Shown here piece by piece: positions 1-5,566 of a DNA stretch of 16,575 nucleotides. Under the pieces are notes generated by a model that saw only the letters and a list, made by a program, of their open reading frames with translations, did not search any database and had not been told where the DNA came from. A program made the translations under genes and the position numbers. The stretch lies in assembly GCA_903839905.1 (NCBI GenBank), contig CAIMDX010000011.1, positions 1 through 16,575 on the forward strand. The letters run 5' to 3'. Within the stretch, counting starts at the first letter, position 1, and every line of letters starts with the position of its first letter. The stretch comes from an uncultured bacterium (GTDB lineage Bacteria > Patescibacteriota > Minisyncoccia > Minisyncoccales > JAQTVQ01).

Positions 1-15
1 AGAAACAACGAAAGA

Positions 16-36
16 CCCGCAAATAGCGGGTTTTTT
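16..36 (+). terminator. Intrinsic terminator of a gene upstream of the window
   Basis: Five-bp stem CCCGC / GCGGG around loop AAATA, followed directly by six T. It presumably ends transcription of a + strand gene lying before base 1, and it separates that gene from tmk. Confidence 0.75.
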
Positions 37-48
37 GTTTAGTCAACT

Positions 49-203
49 AAAATGTAAAAATAAAAAATCAAAATGAAAAATTATGGTATTCCGCCGCTGG
101 CGGGATTATATATTTTCGCGGAATGATACAATAATTTTTGTTTTTAGACATTTTGAGATTTTAAATTGTCATTTTTCATTTTGATTTTTACATTTTACAT
201 TTT
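49..203. repeat. MITE-like element with 33-bp inverted arms
   Basis: The left arm (49-81, beginning AAAATGTAAAA) and right arm (171-203) are reverse complements at 30 of 33 positions; the three differences sit together at arm positions 12-14. Inside lies a second symmetric layer: CCGCC/GGCGG (91-103), and ATTCCGC (88-94) facing GCGGAAT (118-124). No ORF is inside, so this is a non-coding inverted-repeat element, perhaps a MITE remnant. The symmetry continues weakly outward (AGTCAACTA against GTCACTAG). It sits between the upstream terminator and the tmk promoter, whose -35 begins four bases after the right arm. Confidence 0.6.
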
Positions 204-206
204 CTA

Positions 207-235
207 GTGACAATATCCTTTTTTTACTTTACAAT
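207..235 (+). promoter_or_regulatory. Predicted sigma70 promoter of tmk, short or no leader
   Basis: GTGACA (207-212), 17-nt spacer, TACAAT (230-235); each hexamer matches consensus at 5 of 6. The predicted transcription start falls at about 241-243, on the ATG at 242, and no Shine-Dalgarno sequence precedes that ATG. The mRNA is therefore predicted to be leaderless or nearly so. Confidence 0.6.
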
Positions 236-241
236 TATTTC

Positions 242-862
242 ATGACGGCAAAAAAGGGCAAATTCATCGTCTTAGAGGGGATTGACGGTGCTGGGGTGGA
301 AACTCATGGCAAGCTTTTGACCGATCATTTGCGCAACAAAAATTTTAAAGTGGAAAGGGTTTATTATCCTGATTATGAAGGGCCGATAGGCGGCATGATC
401 CATAATTATCTTCATAGTTGTTTTGATTTTTCAGCAGAAGTCCAATTTCTTATTTACACGGCCGATTTTGTTAAAGACAAGGAAAGGATAAATAAGTGGC
501 TTAAAGAAGGCAAGGTTGTTATCGCTGACCGTTACTTCAGCTCAACCATTGCTTATCAAAGCATTCAAGGTTTTCCTTTAAAAAAGTCTTTGCAAATGGC
601 CGAAATTTTGGAACTGCCCAAGCCTGATTTGATAATCTATATAGATGTTTCGCCGAAAGTATCTATGGAAAGAAAGTTTAAAGAAAAAAATAGCCTTGAC
701 CGCAACGAGAGCAATGAAAAACTTTTGAAAACTGTAGGCAGTTTTTATAAAAAGCTGGCCAAAAACAAAACCTTTACCGAATGGGTTGTAGTGGAAGGGG
801 AAAAGACGATAGAGGAAGTTTTTGAAGAAGTTAAAGCAAGCCTTCCTTCGTCATTAAAATAA
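242..862 (+). CDS. tmk: Thymidylate kinase-like protein with an altered P-loop
   Basis: Family assignment is dTMP kinase, which makes dTDP from dTMP and ATP in the cytoplasm for DNA synthesis. Length (206 aa) is normal. The N-terminal FIVLEGIDGAG (residues 8-18) is the standard TMK opening, with D15 where the nucleotide sugar is bound. IADRYFSSTIAYQ (94-106) is the DRY/AYQ signature, and a LID-like basic stretch with LDR follows at 152-154. The oddity is the Walker A loop: where GxDGAGK[ST]T is expected, it reads GIDGAGVETH, so the catalytic Lys is Val19 and the Mg-ligand Ser/Thr is Glu20. The DNA there reads cleanly (GGG GTG GAA ACT), with no frameshift. It could be a kinase with a rearranged active site, a lineage-specific variant, or a non-catalytic paralogue. 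The start is fixed by the promoter at 207-235. It is monocistronic or weakly linked to deoC, which has its own -10. Confidence 0.88.
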   Translation: MTAKKGKFIVLEGIDGAGVETHGKLLTDHLRNKNFKVERVYYPDYEGPIGGMIHNYLHSCFDFSAEVQFLIYTADFVKDKERINKWLKEGKVVIADRYFSSTIAYQSIQGFPLKKSLQMAEILELPKPDLIIYIDVSPKVSMERKFKEKNSLDRNESNEKLLKTVGSFYKKLAKNKTFTEWVVVEGEKTIEEVFEEVKASLPSSLK

Positions 863-884
863 ATTTTACAGAGCACAGAGCAGG

Positions 885-952
885 TTTTTGCAAGGGTCTA
901 ACCCTTGCAAAAAATCTTGCAGAACAGGATGCAAGGATTAGACCCTTGCAAG
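885..952. repeat. Two copies of a GGGTCTAACCC-core palindromic repeat
   Basis: Copy 1 (885-913) is a perfect 13-bp stem, TTTTTGCAAGGGT / ACCCTTGCAAAAA, with loop CTA. Copy 2 (about 930-952) is the same unit in opposite orientation, TGCAAGGAT / ACCCTTGCA with loop TAG and one mismatch. The T tract is 5' and the A tract 3' on either strand, which is the reverse of an intrinsic terminator, so this is better called a palindromic repeat. A third copy with a different outer stem is at 4551-4573. No gene was seen between tmk and deoC. Confidence 0.7.
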
Positions 953-991
953 CCGGCAGAGGCTGGATGAATTTAAAAATAAGCGGAATTG

Positions 992-1000
992 TGGTATAAA
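992..1000 (+). promoter_or_regulatory. Extended -10 promoter element of deoC
   Basis: TGgTATAAA is an extended -10 (TGn plus a 5 of 6 match to TATAAT); no good -35 is visible upstream. The predicted start, about 1006-1008, leaves a leader of only about 5-7 nt before the ATG at 1013, with no Shine-Dalgarno sequence. Confidence 0.5.
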
Positions 1001-1012
1001 TATTAAAAGCTT

Positions 1013-1666
1013 ATGGAAATACTTAATAAAATAGACCATACGAATATTAAAGAAACCGCGTCTGAAGCTGATATTATAAAAACCTGTCAGGAAGCCAAAG
1101 AATACGGCTTTCGGGGAGTTTGCGTGAATCCGAAATGGGTTAAAACCGTTAAGAAAGAATTGGCCGGTTCCGGCGTTAAAGCAGTCTGCTTGATAGACCC
1201 TCCAATCGGGGACAGCCCGCATGCCAAGCGCGTCCAGATCGCCAAAAAGGCTGTTAAGGACGGCGCTGATGATATTGATGTGGTTATGCCTATTCCTGAC
1301 GCCAAACATGGCCGCTGGGACAAGATTTTAAAAGACCTTAAATCTATTTGTAAAATAGGCCATACCAAAGTCATTATCGGTTCCGGATATTTGACCGATG
1401 AAGAAGTTGTTAAAGCGTCGCAAATAGTCAAGCAAGCCGGAGCTTTTTGCGTTAAAACCGCGACCGAAAAAGATCCGTTGGAAAATTCCGAATTGTGCGA
1501 GAAGGGCAAGCATTTAAAATTAATGCGCCAAGGCGCTCCCGGTTTGTTGATCAAAGCTTCGGGTAATGTAAAAAGCTTGGCCGATGCCCAAATGATGATA
1601 GAGATGGGCGCTGATATCATCGGCACCAGTTCTGGAGTGGAAATAGCCAAGATTTTAAAACACTAA
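1013..1666 (+). CDS. deoC: Deoxyribose-phosphate aldolase
   Basis: Class I aldolase of the DeoC/FbaB TIM-barrel family. It reversibly cleaves 2-deoxyribose-5-phosphate to acetaldehyde and glyceraldehyde-3-phosphate, connecting deoxynucleoside salvage to glycolysis in the cytoplasm. Visible signatures: VCVNP (36-40); GADDIDVV (84-91) with catalytic Asp89; FCVKTA (145-150) with the Schiff-base Lys148; IKASG (180-184) with the second active-site Lys181; and the phosphate-binding IGTSSG (203-208). Length (217 aa) matches the family. After Lys148 the usual STGF is replaced by ATEKDPLENSE, so that loop is divergent, but the catalytic triad is complete. It ends 15 nt before gatB and is probably co-transcribed with it. 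Other Deo pathway enzymes are not in the window. Confidence 0.93.
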   Translation: MEILNKIDHTNIKETASEADIIKTCQEAKEYGFRGVCVNPKWVKTVKKELAGSGVKAVCLIDPPIGDSPHAKRVQIAKKAVKDGADDIDVVMPIPDAKHGRWDKILKDLKSICKIGHTKVIIGSGYLTDEEVVKASQIVKQAGAFCVKTATEKDPLENSELCEKGKHLKLMRQGAPGLLIKASGNVKSLADAQMMIEMGADIIGTSSGVEIAKILKH

Positions 1667-1681
1667 TTTTTTAATTGTCTT

Positions 1682-3211
1682 ATGTTCAAACCGACCATTG
1701 GCTTAGAAGTTCACGCTGAATTAAATACCGAGACTAAAATGTTTTGCTCGTGCAGGAACGAACCGGATCCGAGCAAGCCTAATCTGAATACCTGTCCGGT
1801 TTGCATGGGCCATCCGGGAACTTTGCCGACTATCAATAAGGAAGCGGTAAAAAAAGTTATCAAGACAGGCATGGCTTTAGGATGCAGTATTCCGGTCCAT
1901 TCCAAATTTGACCGCAAGAATTATTTTTATCCCGATTTGCCCAAAGGCTATCAGATCTCCCAATATGATGAGCCGCTTTGCGAAAACGGTTTATTGGAAG
2001 TTAAAATTCCAATAGATAGCGAGCAAGGACAAGTGCCTTATCTAAAAACTGTCCGCGTTAGGCGCGTGCATCTTGAAGAAGACACTGGCCGTCTTTTGCA
2101 TCCGGACGGAGAAGATTATTCATTGGTTGATTTTAACCGCGCCGGAGTGCCGTTGATGGAATTGGTAACCGAACCGGATATCCGTTCCGCTGTTGAGGCT
2201 CGCCGGTTCGCCGAGGAATTACAGCTGATTTTAAGATATCTCAATGTCTCTTTCGCTGATATGGAAAAAGGCCAGATGAGAGTGGAAGCCAATATTTCTT
2301 TGTCAGAACTGAAAAACGGCAAATTGCCGGAAAATGAAAAAGGGATGGGAACAAAGGTGGAGGTCAAAAATCTTAATTCTTTTAAAGCAGTTGAGCGCGC
2401 CATTGATTACGAAATAAAAAGGCAAGCCGAGGCCTTGGAAAAAGGGGAGAAATTGATCCAGGAAACCCGAGGCTGGGACGAGGTCAAAGGAAAAACTTAC
2501 AGTCAGCGCGAAAAAGAAGGAGCCAAAGATTATCGCTATTTCCCGGAGCCTGATCTGCCGCCGATGGATCATTCCGAAAAATTTTTAAATGAAATAAAAG
2601 CAACCGTTCCCGAACTGCCGGCGCAAAAACGCCAACGATTGGTTGCGGAATACGGCTTGGGTGAATTTGAAGCGGAAACTTTTGTGCAGAATAAAGATCT
2701 AAGCAATTATTTTGAAAAAACCGTATCCGAATTGAGCCAGTGGGTGGACGAAACAAACGGCACAGCTAAAGTCAGCCCGGAAGAGTTTTTAAAATTATCT
2801 AAGCTCTCTGCCAACTATTTATTAACCGATATCCAAGGATTGTTAAATGGAGAATCCATTGCCAGGCCGGAATTTTTAATTACGCCTGAAAATTTTGCGG
2901 AATTGATGTGTCTTATTTACCAAGGTAAAATTTCTTCCAAAATTGCCAAAACTGTTTTAGAGGAAATGTACGATACCGGAGCTGATCCGTCCAATGTGAT
3001 AGAGTCAAAAGGATTAAGCCAAATTTCCGATCAATCAGAAATAGAAGATATTATCAAAAAAGTCATCGCGGAAAATCCAAAACCAGTAGAAGACTACAAA
3101 CAGGGGAAAGAGGCGTCATTCCAATTTTTAGTAGGCAAAATAATGGCCGCTTCCCGCGGTAAAGCCAACCCGGAAATGACCCGCCAAGCCCTAAAAGAAG
3201 CCCTTAAATAA
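1682..3211 (+). CDS. gatB: Asp/Glu-tRNA amidotransferase subunit B
   Basis: GatB is the tRNA-binding kinase/transamidase subunit of GatCAB, which converts Glu-tRNAGln (and Asp-tRNAAsn) to Gln-tRNAGln (Asn-tRNAAsn). Seen: IGLEVHAEL at the N-terminus; a four-Cys zinc knuckle C22, C24, C38, C41 (FCSC ... CPVC); RVHLEEDTGRLLH; LVDFNRAGVPLMELVTEPD; GTKVEVKNLNSF; and ETRGWDE followed by KDYRYFPEPDLPP. From about residue 350 the protein is the helical tail ending in the YqeY-like domain that grips tRNA. At 509 aa it is somewhat longer than the usual ~475, with the extra length mostly in the helical tail. No Shine-Dalgarno sequence precedes the ATG. gatA and gatC are not adjacent in this window, so the complex is encoded from separate loci. 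Confidence 0.97.
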   Translation: MFKPTIGLEVHAELNTETKMFCSCRNEPDPSKPNLNTCPVCMGHPGTLPTINKEAVKKVIKTGMALGCSIPVHSKFDRKNYFYPDLPKGYQISQYDEPLCENGLLEVKIPIDSEQGQVPYLKTVRVRRVHLEEDTGRLLHPDGEDYSLVDFNRAGVPLMELVTEPDIRSAVEARRFAEELQLILRYLNVSFADMEKGQMRVEANISLSELKNGKLPENEKGMGTKVEVKNLNSFKAVERAIDYEIKRQAEALEKGEKLIQETRGWDEVKGKTYSQREKEGAKDYRYFPEPDLPPMDHSEKFLNEIKATVPELPAQKRQRLVAEYGLGEFEAETFVQNKDLSNYFEKTVSELSQWVDETNGTAKVSPEEFLKLSKLSANYLLTDIQGLLNGESIARPEFLITPENFAELMCLIYQGKISSKIAKTVLEEMYDTGADPSNVIESKGLSQISDQSEIEDIIKKVIAENPKPVEDYKQGKEASFQFLVGKIMAASRGKANPEMTRQALKEALK

Positions 3212-3230
3212 TTTAGTCTAAAATTACTAG

Positions 3231-3255
3231 AAAGCCCTAGGATAAAGGGCTTTTT
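3231..3255 (+). terminator. Intrinsic terminator after gatB
   Basis: Eight-bp stem AAAGCCCT / AGGGCTTT, 7-nt loop, with the T tract running to 3255, 20 nt after the gatB stop. It closes the deoC-gatB unit. Confidence 0.85.
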
Positions 3256-3285
3256 AGGTTGTAAAAGAGTTGTGGAATGGTGCCA

Positions 3286-3313
3286 TTGACAGATATATTA
3301 AATAGTTTATAAT
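3286..3313 (+). promoter_or_regulatory. Perfect-consensus sigma70 promoter (unit 1)
   Basis: TTGACA (3286-3291), 16-nt spacer, TATAAT (3308-3313): both hexamers are exact. Predicted start near 3320, about 105 nt upstream of the 74-codon ORF. Confidence 0.8.
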
Positions 3314-3319
3314 TATATT

Positions 3320-3424
3320 ATCTAGAGCGGGGATCTGTTAGCCTTTTCTCTAGCCGTCTTGCAAAGCAAGGCTCAAAATGTGGATTAACAACGGCGGTTA
3401 GTTAAATCCATAGGAATTTTTAAT
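3320..3424 (+). promoter_or_regulatory. Structured 5' leader of the 74-codon ORF
   Basis: Two stems are visible. Stem 1 is CTTGC/GCAAG with loop AAA (3358-3370). Stem 2 is TGGATTAAC / GTTAAATCCA (3381-3410), 9 bp with one bulged A and an 11-nt loop. Just 3' of stem 2 lies the only Shine-Dalgarno-like string here, AGGA (3412-3415), 9 nt before the ATG, so refolding of stem 2 could influence ribosome access. It does not resemble a riboswitch, tmRNA, 6S or RNase P RNA that I can recognise. It could equally be the 5' part of a non-coding RNA running to the 3696 terminator. Confidence 0.4.
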
Positions 3425-3649
3425 ATGTGTTCTTTTTTATCTCGAATCTGGGTTAATAGATTGGATAGAGATCCAATCGTCGAGACCGTTAAAGAAATCA
3501 GCCCAAAAGAAGCTGCTAATCGTTTGGCTGACAAAATATGGGCCAAGGGAGTGAATCCCAAAGTCTGCTTTGTTCAGTTGACCGATCTTTCTTCCGGAGG
3601 TATCTCGGCGTTTAAAATACTTCCCGATAAAATCGTGAAGTGCGTATAG
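3425..3649 (+). CDS. Small protein of unknown function, 74 aa (unit 1)
   Basis: I do not recognise this family. The 74-residue product is soluble-looking. A short N-terminal segment (MCSFLSRIWVNRL) is followed by a charged amphipathic helix (about 20-40: VKEISPKEAANRLADKIW), then a predicted beta-rich end (KVCFVQLTDLSSGGISAFKIL), finishing KCV. It has three Cys (2, 48, 73). Support for it being real: it sits alone between a perfect promoter and a strong terminator, and has AGGA 9 nt before the ATG, unusual in this window. Against: it is short and has no recognisable homologue, and the transcript might act as RNA instead. The stop is TAG. Confidence 0.5.
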   Translation: MCSFLSRIWVNRLDRDPIVETVKEISPKEAANRLADKIWAKGVNPKVCFVQLTDLSSGGISAFKILPDKIVKCV

Positions 3650-3660
3650 TCCCAAAATAG

Positions 3661-3696
3661 AAACCCTTATTGCATCCGCTAGCAATAAGGGTTTTT
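3661..3696 (+). terminator. Strong intrinsic terminator of unit 1
   Basis: Perfect 13-bp stem AAACCCTTATTGC / GCAATAAGGGTTT with an 8-nt loop (3674-3681), then a T tract to 3696. It begins 11 nt after the stop of the 74-codon ORF. Confidence 0.9.
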
Positions 3697-3739
3697 CATT
3701 TTATTGATCTGTTTTTGTGGTTGATGGGGCTGAGCTGGT

Positions 3740-3768
3740 TTGACAGAAAATGGCGTTTGGATTATAAT
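3740..3768 (+). promoter_or_regulatory. Perfect-consensus sigma70 promoter (unit 2)
   Basis: TTGACA (3740-3745), exactly 17 nt, TATAAT (3763-3768): the ideal sigma70 promoter. Predicted start near 3775, about 125 nt upstream of the 96-codon ORF. Confidence 0.85.
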
Positions 3769-3774
3769 TCGTTT

Positions 3775-3900
3775 TCACTGAACCAAAGGTCGTCCTTTTA
3801 TTTAATAGGCGGCATTTTGCAAGGCCGCTCTTTTAATCCAAAAAAAGGATTTGTGGTAAGTCAATCTGTTAGCTTTTTGTTTTCTTAAATAAAAACAACT
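3775..3900 (+). promoter_or_regulatory. Leader of unit 2 with three consecutive small hairpins
   Basis: AAAGG/CCTTT (3785-3798, 4-nt loop), GCGGC/GCCGC (3809-3828, 10-nt loop) and AATCC/GGATT (3835-3851, 7-nt loop) follow one another, then a T-rich single-stranded stretch up to the ATG with no Shine-Dalgarno. Each stem is only 5 bp, so individually weak. Bases 3864-3873 (ATCTGTTAGC) repeat 3333-3342 of the unit 1 leader. Confidence 0.3.
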
Positions 3901-4191
3901 ATGCAAAAAAATGAAAACGGAAAGGAATCGAAAAAGCCTTTTATGGCGGTAGAATTTAATGATACTAAGGGAAAGAAGATGAAGAATCTTTTTGCCATAA
4001 AGGCGCAAAGAAGAATTTTGAAGTGTATTGAAAGAGAGATCAAGAATTGCGGCGTTGTTCCCGGGACAATACTCAGATATCTGATCTCCGGCGGAGGGAA
4101 GATAGACACAAAAGGGGATAAAGATTTTAAGTATCTTTGTCCGAAGGGAAGGAAGGAAAAGCCAAAAGGTTTTTACAGATTTACGAGTTAA
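3901..4191 (+). CDS. Small basic protein of unknown function, 96 aa (unit 2)
   Basis: Unrecognised. The product is strongly basic, with Lys/Arg spread throughout, especially in KKMKNLFAIKAQRRILK (25-41) and the C-terminal GRKEKPKGFYRF region. The centre (IEREIKNCGVVPGTILRYL) could form a helix. There is no signal peptide or membrane segment. The charge would suit nucleic-acid or ribosome binding, but that is inference only. It is the sole ORF between the ideal promoter at 3740-3768 and the terminator at 4220-4254. The start is the first ATG after the leader; no Shine-Dalgarno is present (AAAAACAACT precedes it). The alternative is an RNA gene with a fortuitous frame. Confidence 0.5.
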   Translation: MQKNENGKESKKPFMAVEFNDTKGKKMKNLFAIKAQRRILKCIEREIKNCGVVPGTILRYLISGGGKIDTKGDKDFKYLCPKGRKEKPKGFYRFTS

Positions 4192-4219
4192 TGGATGTAC
4201 GGGCTAACACCCTTTTTAT

Positions 4220-4254
4220 ACAACCCTGTGCCAGCTATGGACGGGGTTGTTTTA
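4220..4254 (+). terminator. Intrinsic terminator of unit 2
   Basis: Stem ACAACCC / GGGTTGT (7 bp) enclosing a smaller CCA/TGG pairing in the 17-nt loop, followed by TTTTATT. It lies 28 nt after the 96-codon ORF. Confidence 0.7.
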
Positions 4255-4301
4255 TTATAAGAATTGGCGCGCGAAGCCAGACGGGGATTTTAAATTTTTT
4301 A

Positions 4302-4347
4302 TTGACACAGCTCTCCATTAATATATATTAATATGACCAAAGGTCAT
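4302..4347 (+). promoter_or_regulatory. Promoter of unit 3 with two overlapping palindromes
   Basis: TTGACA (4302-4307), 16-nt spacer, TATATT (4324-4329). The -10 is embedded in a perfect 14-bp palindrome TTAATATATATTAA (4318-4331). A second perfect inverted repeat, ATGACC-AAA-GGTCAT (4333-4347), covers the predicted start. These could be operator sites for a dimeric repressor, or the second could form a hairpin at the transcript 5' end. Confidence 0.6.
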
Positions 4348-4374
4348 TTAGTTAATTTAAATCAAAAAAATAAT

Positions 4375-4467
4375 ATGAGAAAAAGAAATAAAATTCTTAT
4401 CATTTTTTTATTGATCGCGGGATCATTTGCCGCTGTTTTTAAGAGAAAAAAGCAGACAAGCAAATGA
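4375..4467 (+). CDS. 30-aa single-pass membrane microprotein (unit 3)
   Basis: ATG at 4375, stop TGA at 4465. The peptide is MRKRNK, then about 16 hydrophobic residues (ILIIFLLIAGSFAAVF), then KRKKQTSK: one membrane span with basic flanks on both sides. Size and design resemble type I toxin peptides and other bacterial membrane microproteins, but no family is recognised. It has its own near-consensus promoter with palindromes, no Shine-Dalgarno (AAAAAAATAAT precedes ATG), and a strong terminator 27 nt after the stop. I see no good opposing promoter for an antisense RNA on the minus strand over this stretch. A frame this short could occur by chance; the hydrophobic/basic patterning is the main support. 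Confidence 0.4.
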   Translation: MRKRNKILIIFLLIAGSFAAVFKRKKQTSK

Positions 4468-4493
4468 ATGAGAAGTAAGAAATGGAAAAGATA

Positions 4494-4529
4494 AAAAACT
4501 GCCAAGGGAGGGTTCCCTTGGCAGTTTTT
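4494..4529. terminator. Bidirectional intrinsic terminator between unit 3 and miaA
   Basis: Perfect 16-bp stem AAAAACTGCCAAGGGA (4494-4509) / TCCCTTGGCAGTTTTT (4514-4529), loop GGGT. It has A and T tracts on both strands, so it can end unit 3 (+) and the convergent miaB-miaA operon (-). Confidence 0.92.
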
Positions 4530-4550
4530 CTTTTATCGCTGTCCGTTTTC

Positions 4551-4573
4551 TGGAAAGGGTTAGACCCTTTCCA
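4551..4573. repeat. Third copy of the GGGTCTAACCC-core palindrome
   Basis: Perfect 10-bp stem TGGAAAGGGT / ACCCTTTCCA with loop TAG. The core and loop are the reverse complement of copy 1 at 885-913, but the outer stem is GGAA/TTCC instead of GCAA/TTGC. Both strands of the stem have changed together. Confidence 0.65.
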
Positions 4574-4584
4574 TGACCACAAGT

Positions 4585-4652
4585 AAAAACTGGCAGAAGC
4601 CCGCTTCGCCAAGCCGTAGCTTTAGCGGAGGCTGGGCTTTGACAAGTTTTTT
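4585..4652. repeat. REP-like GC-rich repeat, copy A
   Basis: Begins AAAAACTGGCAGAAGC and ends GGCTTTGACAAGTTTT, with TAGCTTTAGCG in the middle. It shares terminal sequences and layout with copy B at 7577-7647. The ends are imperfect inverted repeats of each other. It stops 2 bases before the miaA stop codon and lies between miaA and its terminator. Confidence 0.5.
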
Positions 4653-4654
4653 CC

Positions 4655-5566
4655 TTATTTTTCATAGGATAGAAATTTTTTGGATAGTTTTTTGGCTTCG
4701 GCGGAGTTTTTGACCCAGATGATCCTTTTGTCGCGTTTGAACCAGGTTGCTTGGCGCTTGGTGTATTGCCAAAGCTCTTTTAAAGACTGCTCTTCAGCTT
4801 CTTCATAAGTTATTTCGCCCTGCAGATATAATGAGAAAGCGCGGTAGTGCATGCCGAACTCTTCAATTCTTTTCCAGGAGAGTCCGGCTTTACGCAGTTT
4901 TTTGATTTCGTTCAAAAAACCTTGCTTAAGCCACAGATAAAATCTTTTTTCAATATCTTTTTTCAATTTTTCCGGATCTTTTTGCACGCCTAGAAACAGA
5001 ACAGGATAGGGTAGAGGATTTGCTTTAATTGCCGGTATTGGTTTTTTGATTGTGAGAGATATTTCAATTGCCCTTATCAAGCGGCGAGGATTATTTTTGT
5101 CTATATTTTCGGCGCGTTTTGGATCCAGTTTTTTTAACATTAGATAAAGTTCTCCAATTGTTTTTTGTTCCAACCCTTTCCTTAGTTTCCAATCGGGTTT
5201 AACTTCGGGCATCACGATGCCGTCAACCAAAGCTTGTATATAAAAACCGGTGCCGCCGCAGACGATCGGCAGTTTATCTTTTTTAAAAATATTATTCAAC
5301 GCCTTTAATCCCAGCTTTCTGTATTGAGCAACGGTGAATTTCTTTTTGGGCGAGGCCACATCTAAAAGGTAATGGGGGATGTCCGCCATTTCTTTTTTAG
5401 TGATCTTGGCTGTGCCGATATCCATTTGCTTATAGACCTGGCGCGAATCAGCCGAAATTACTTCTCCGTCAAAAGCCTTGGCCAGTTTGATGGATAGGCC
5501 AGTTTTACCTGAAGCAGTCGCTCCAACAATAACGACTATTTTTTTATTGTCTTTAGTTGTCTTCAT
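4655..5566 (-). CDS. miaA: tRNA dimethylallyltransferase
   Basis: MiaA transfers a dimethylallyl group from DMAPP to N6 of A37 in tRNAs that read UNN codons. Seen: the P-loop-like GATASGKT (15-22) with Lys21/Thr22; ISADSRQVYKQMDIGTAK (37-54) carrying the catalytic Asp40 and the tRNA/DMAPP contacts; PHYLLDV (64-70); VCGGTGFYIQAL (102-113); and NPRRLIRAIEI. A C-terminal basic RQATWFKRD segment contacts tRNA. The 303 aa length is typical. The ATG lies inside the last codons of miaB (14-nt overlap), pointing to one mRNA and coupled translation. This makes the substrate (i6A37) for MiaB, encoded just upstream, so the operon holds two consecutive pathway steps. Confidence 0.96.
   Translation of the reverse strand: MKTTKDNKKIVVIVGATASGKTGLSIKLAKAFDGEVISADSRQVYKQMDIGTAKITKKEMADIPHYLLDVASPKKKFTVAQYRKLGLKALNNIFKKDKLPIVCGGTGFYIQALVDGIVMPEVKPDWKLRKGLEQKTIGELYLMLKKLDPKRAENIDKNNPRRLIRAIEISLTIKKPIPAIKANPLPYPVLFLGVQKDPEKLKKDIEKRFYLWLKQGFLNEIKKLRKAGLSWKRIEEFGMHYRAFSLYLQGEITYEEAEEQSLKELWQYTKRQATWFKRDKRIIWVKNSAEAKKLSKKFLSYEK

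Noticed and set aside
885..913. Terminator of tmk
   Set aside because: The stem is strong, but the T tract is 5' and the A tract 3' on both strands, the wrong polarity for an intrinsic terminator.
1087..1650. 187-codon minus-strand ORF opposite deoC
   Set aside because: Antisense shadow of deoC, which has all its catalytic residues. The shadow has no recognisable domain or promoter.
3670..3888. 72-codon ORF on + strand
   Set aside because: It begins inside the unit 1 terminator and spans the unit 2 promoter and leader. It has no start signal of its own.
4137..4331. 64-codon ORF on + strand
   Set aside because: It overlaps the end of the 96-codon ORF, runs through the unit 2 terminator and into the unit 3 promoter, so it is incompatible with those signals.
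3256..4400. tmRNA, RNase P RNA, SRP RNA or 6S RNA in the small-unit island
   Set aside because: None of the conserved core strings of these RNAs that I know could be found, and there is no tRNA-like end.
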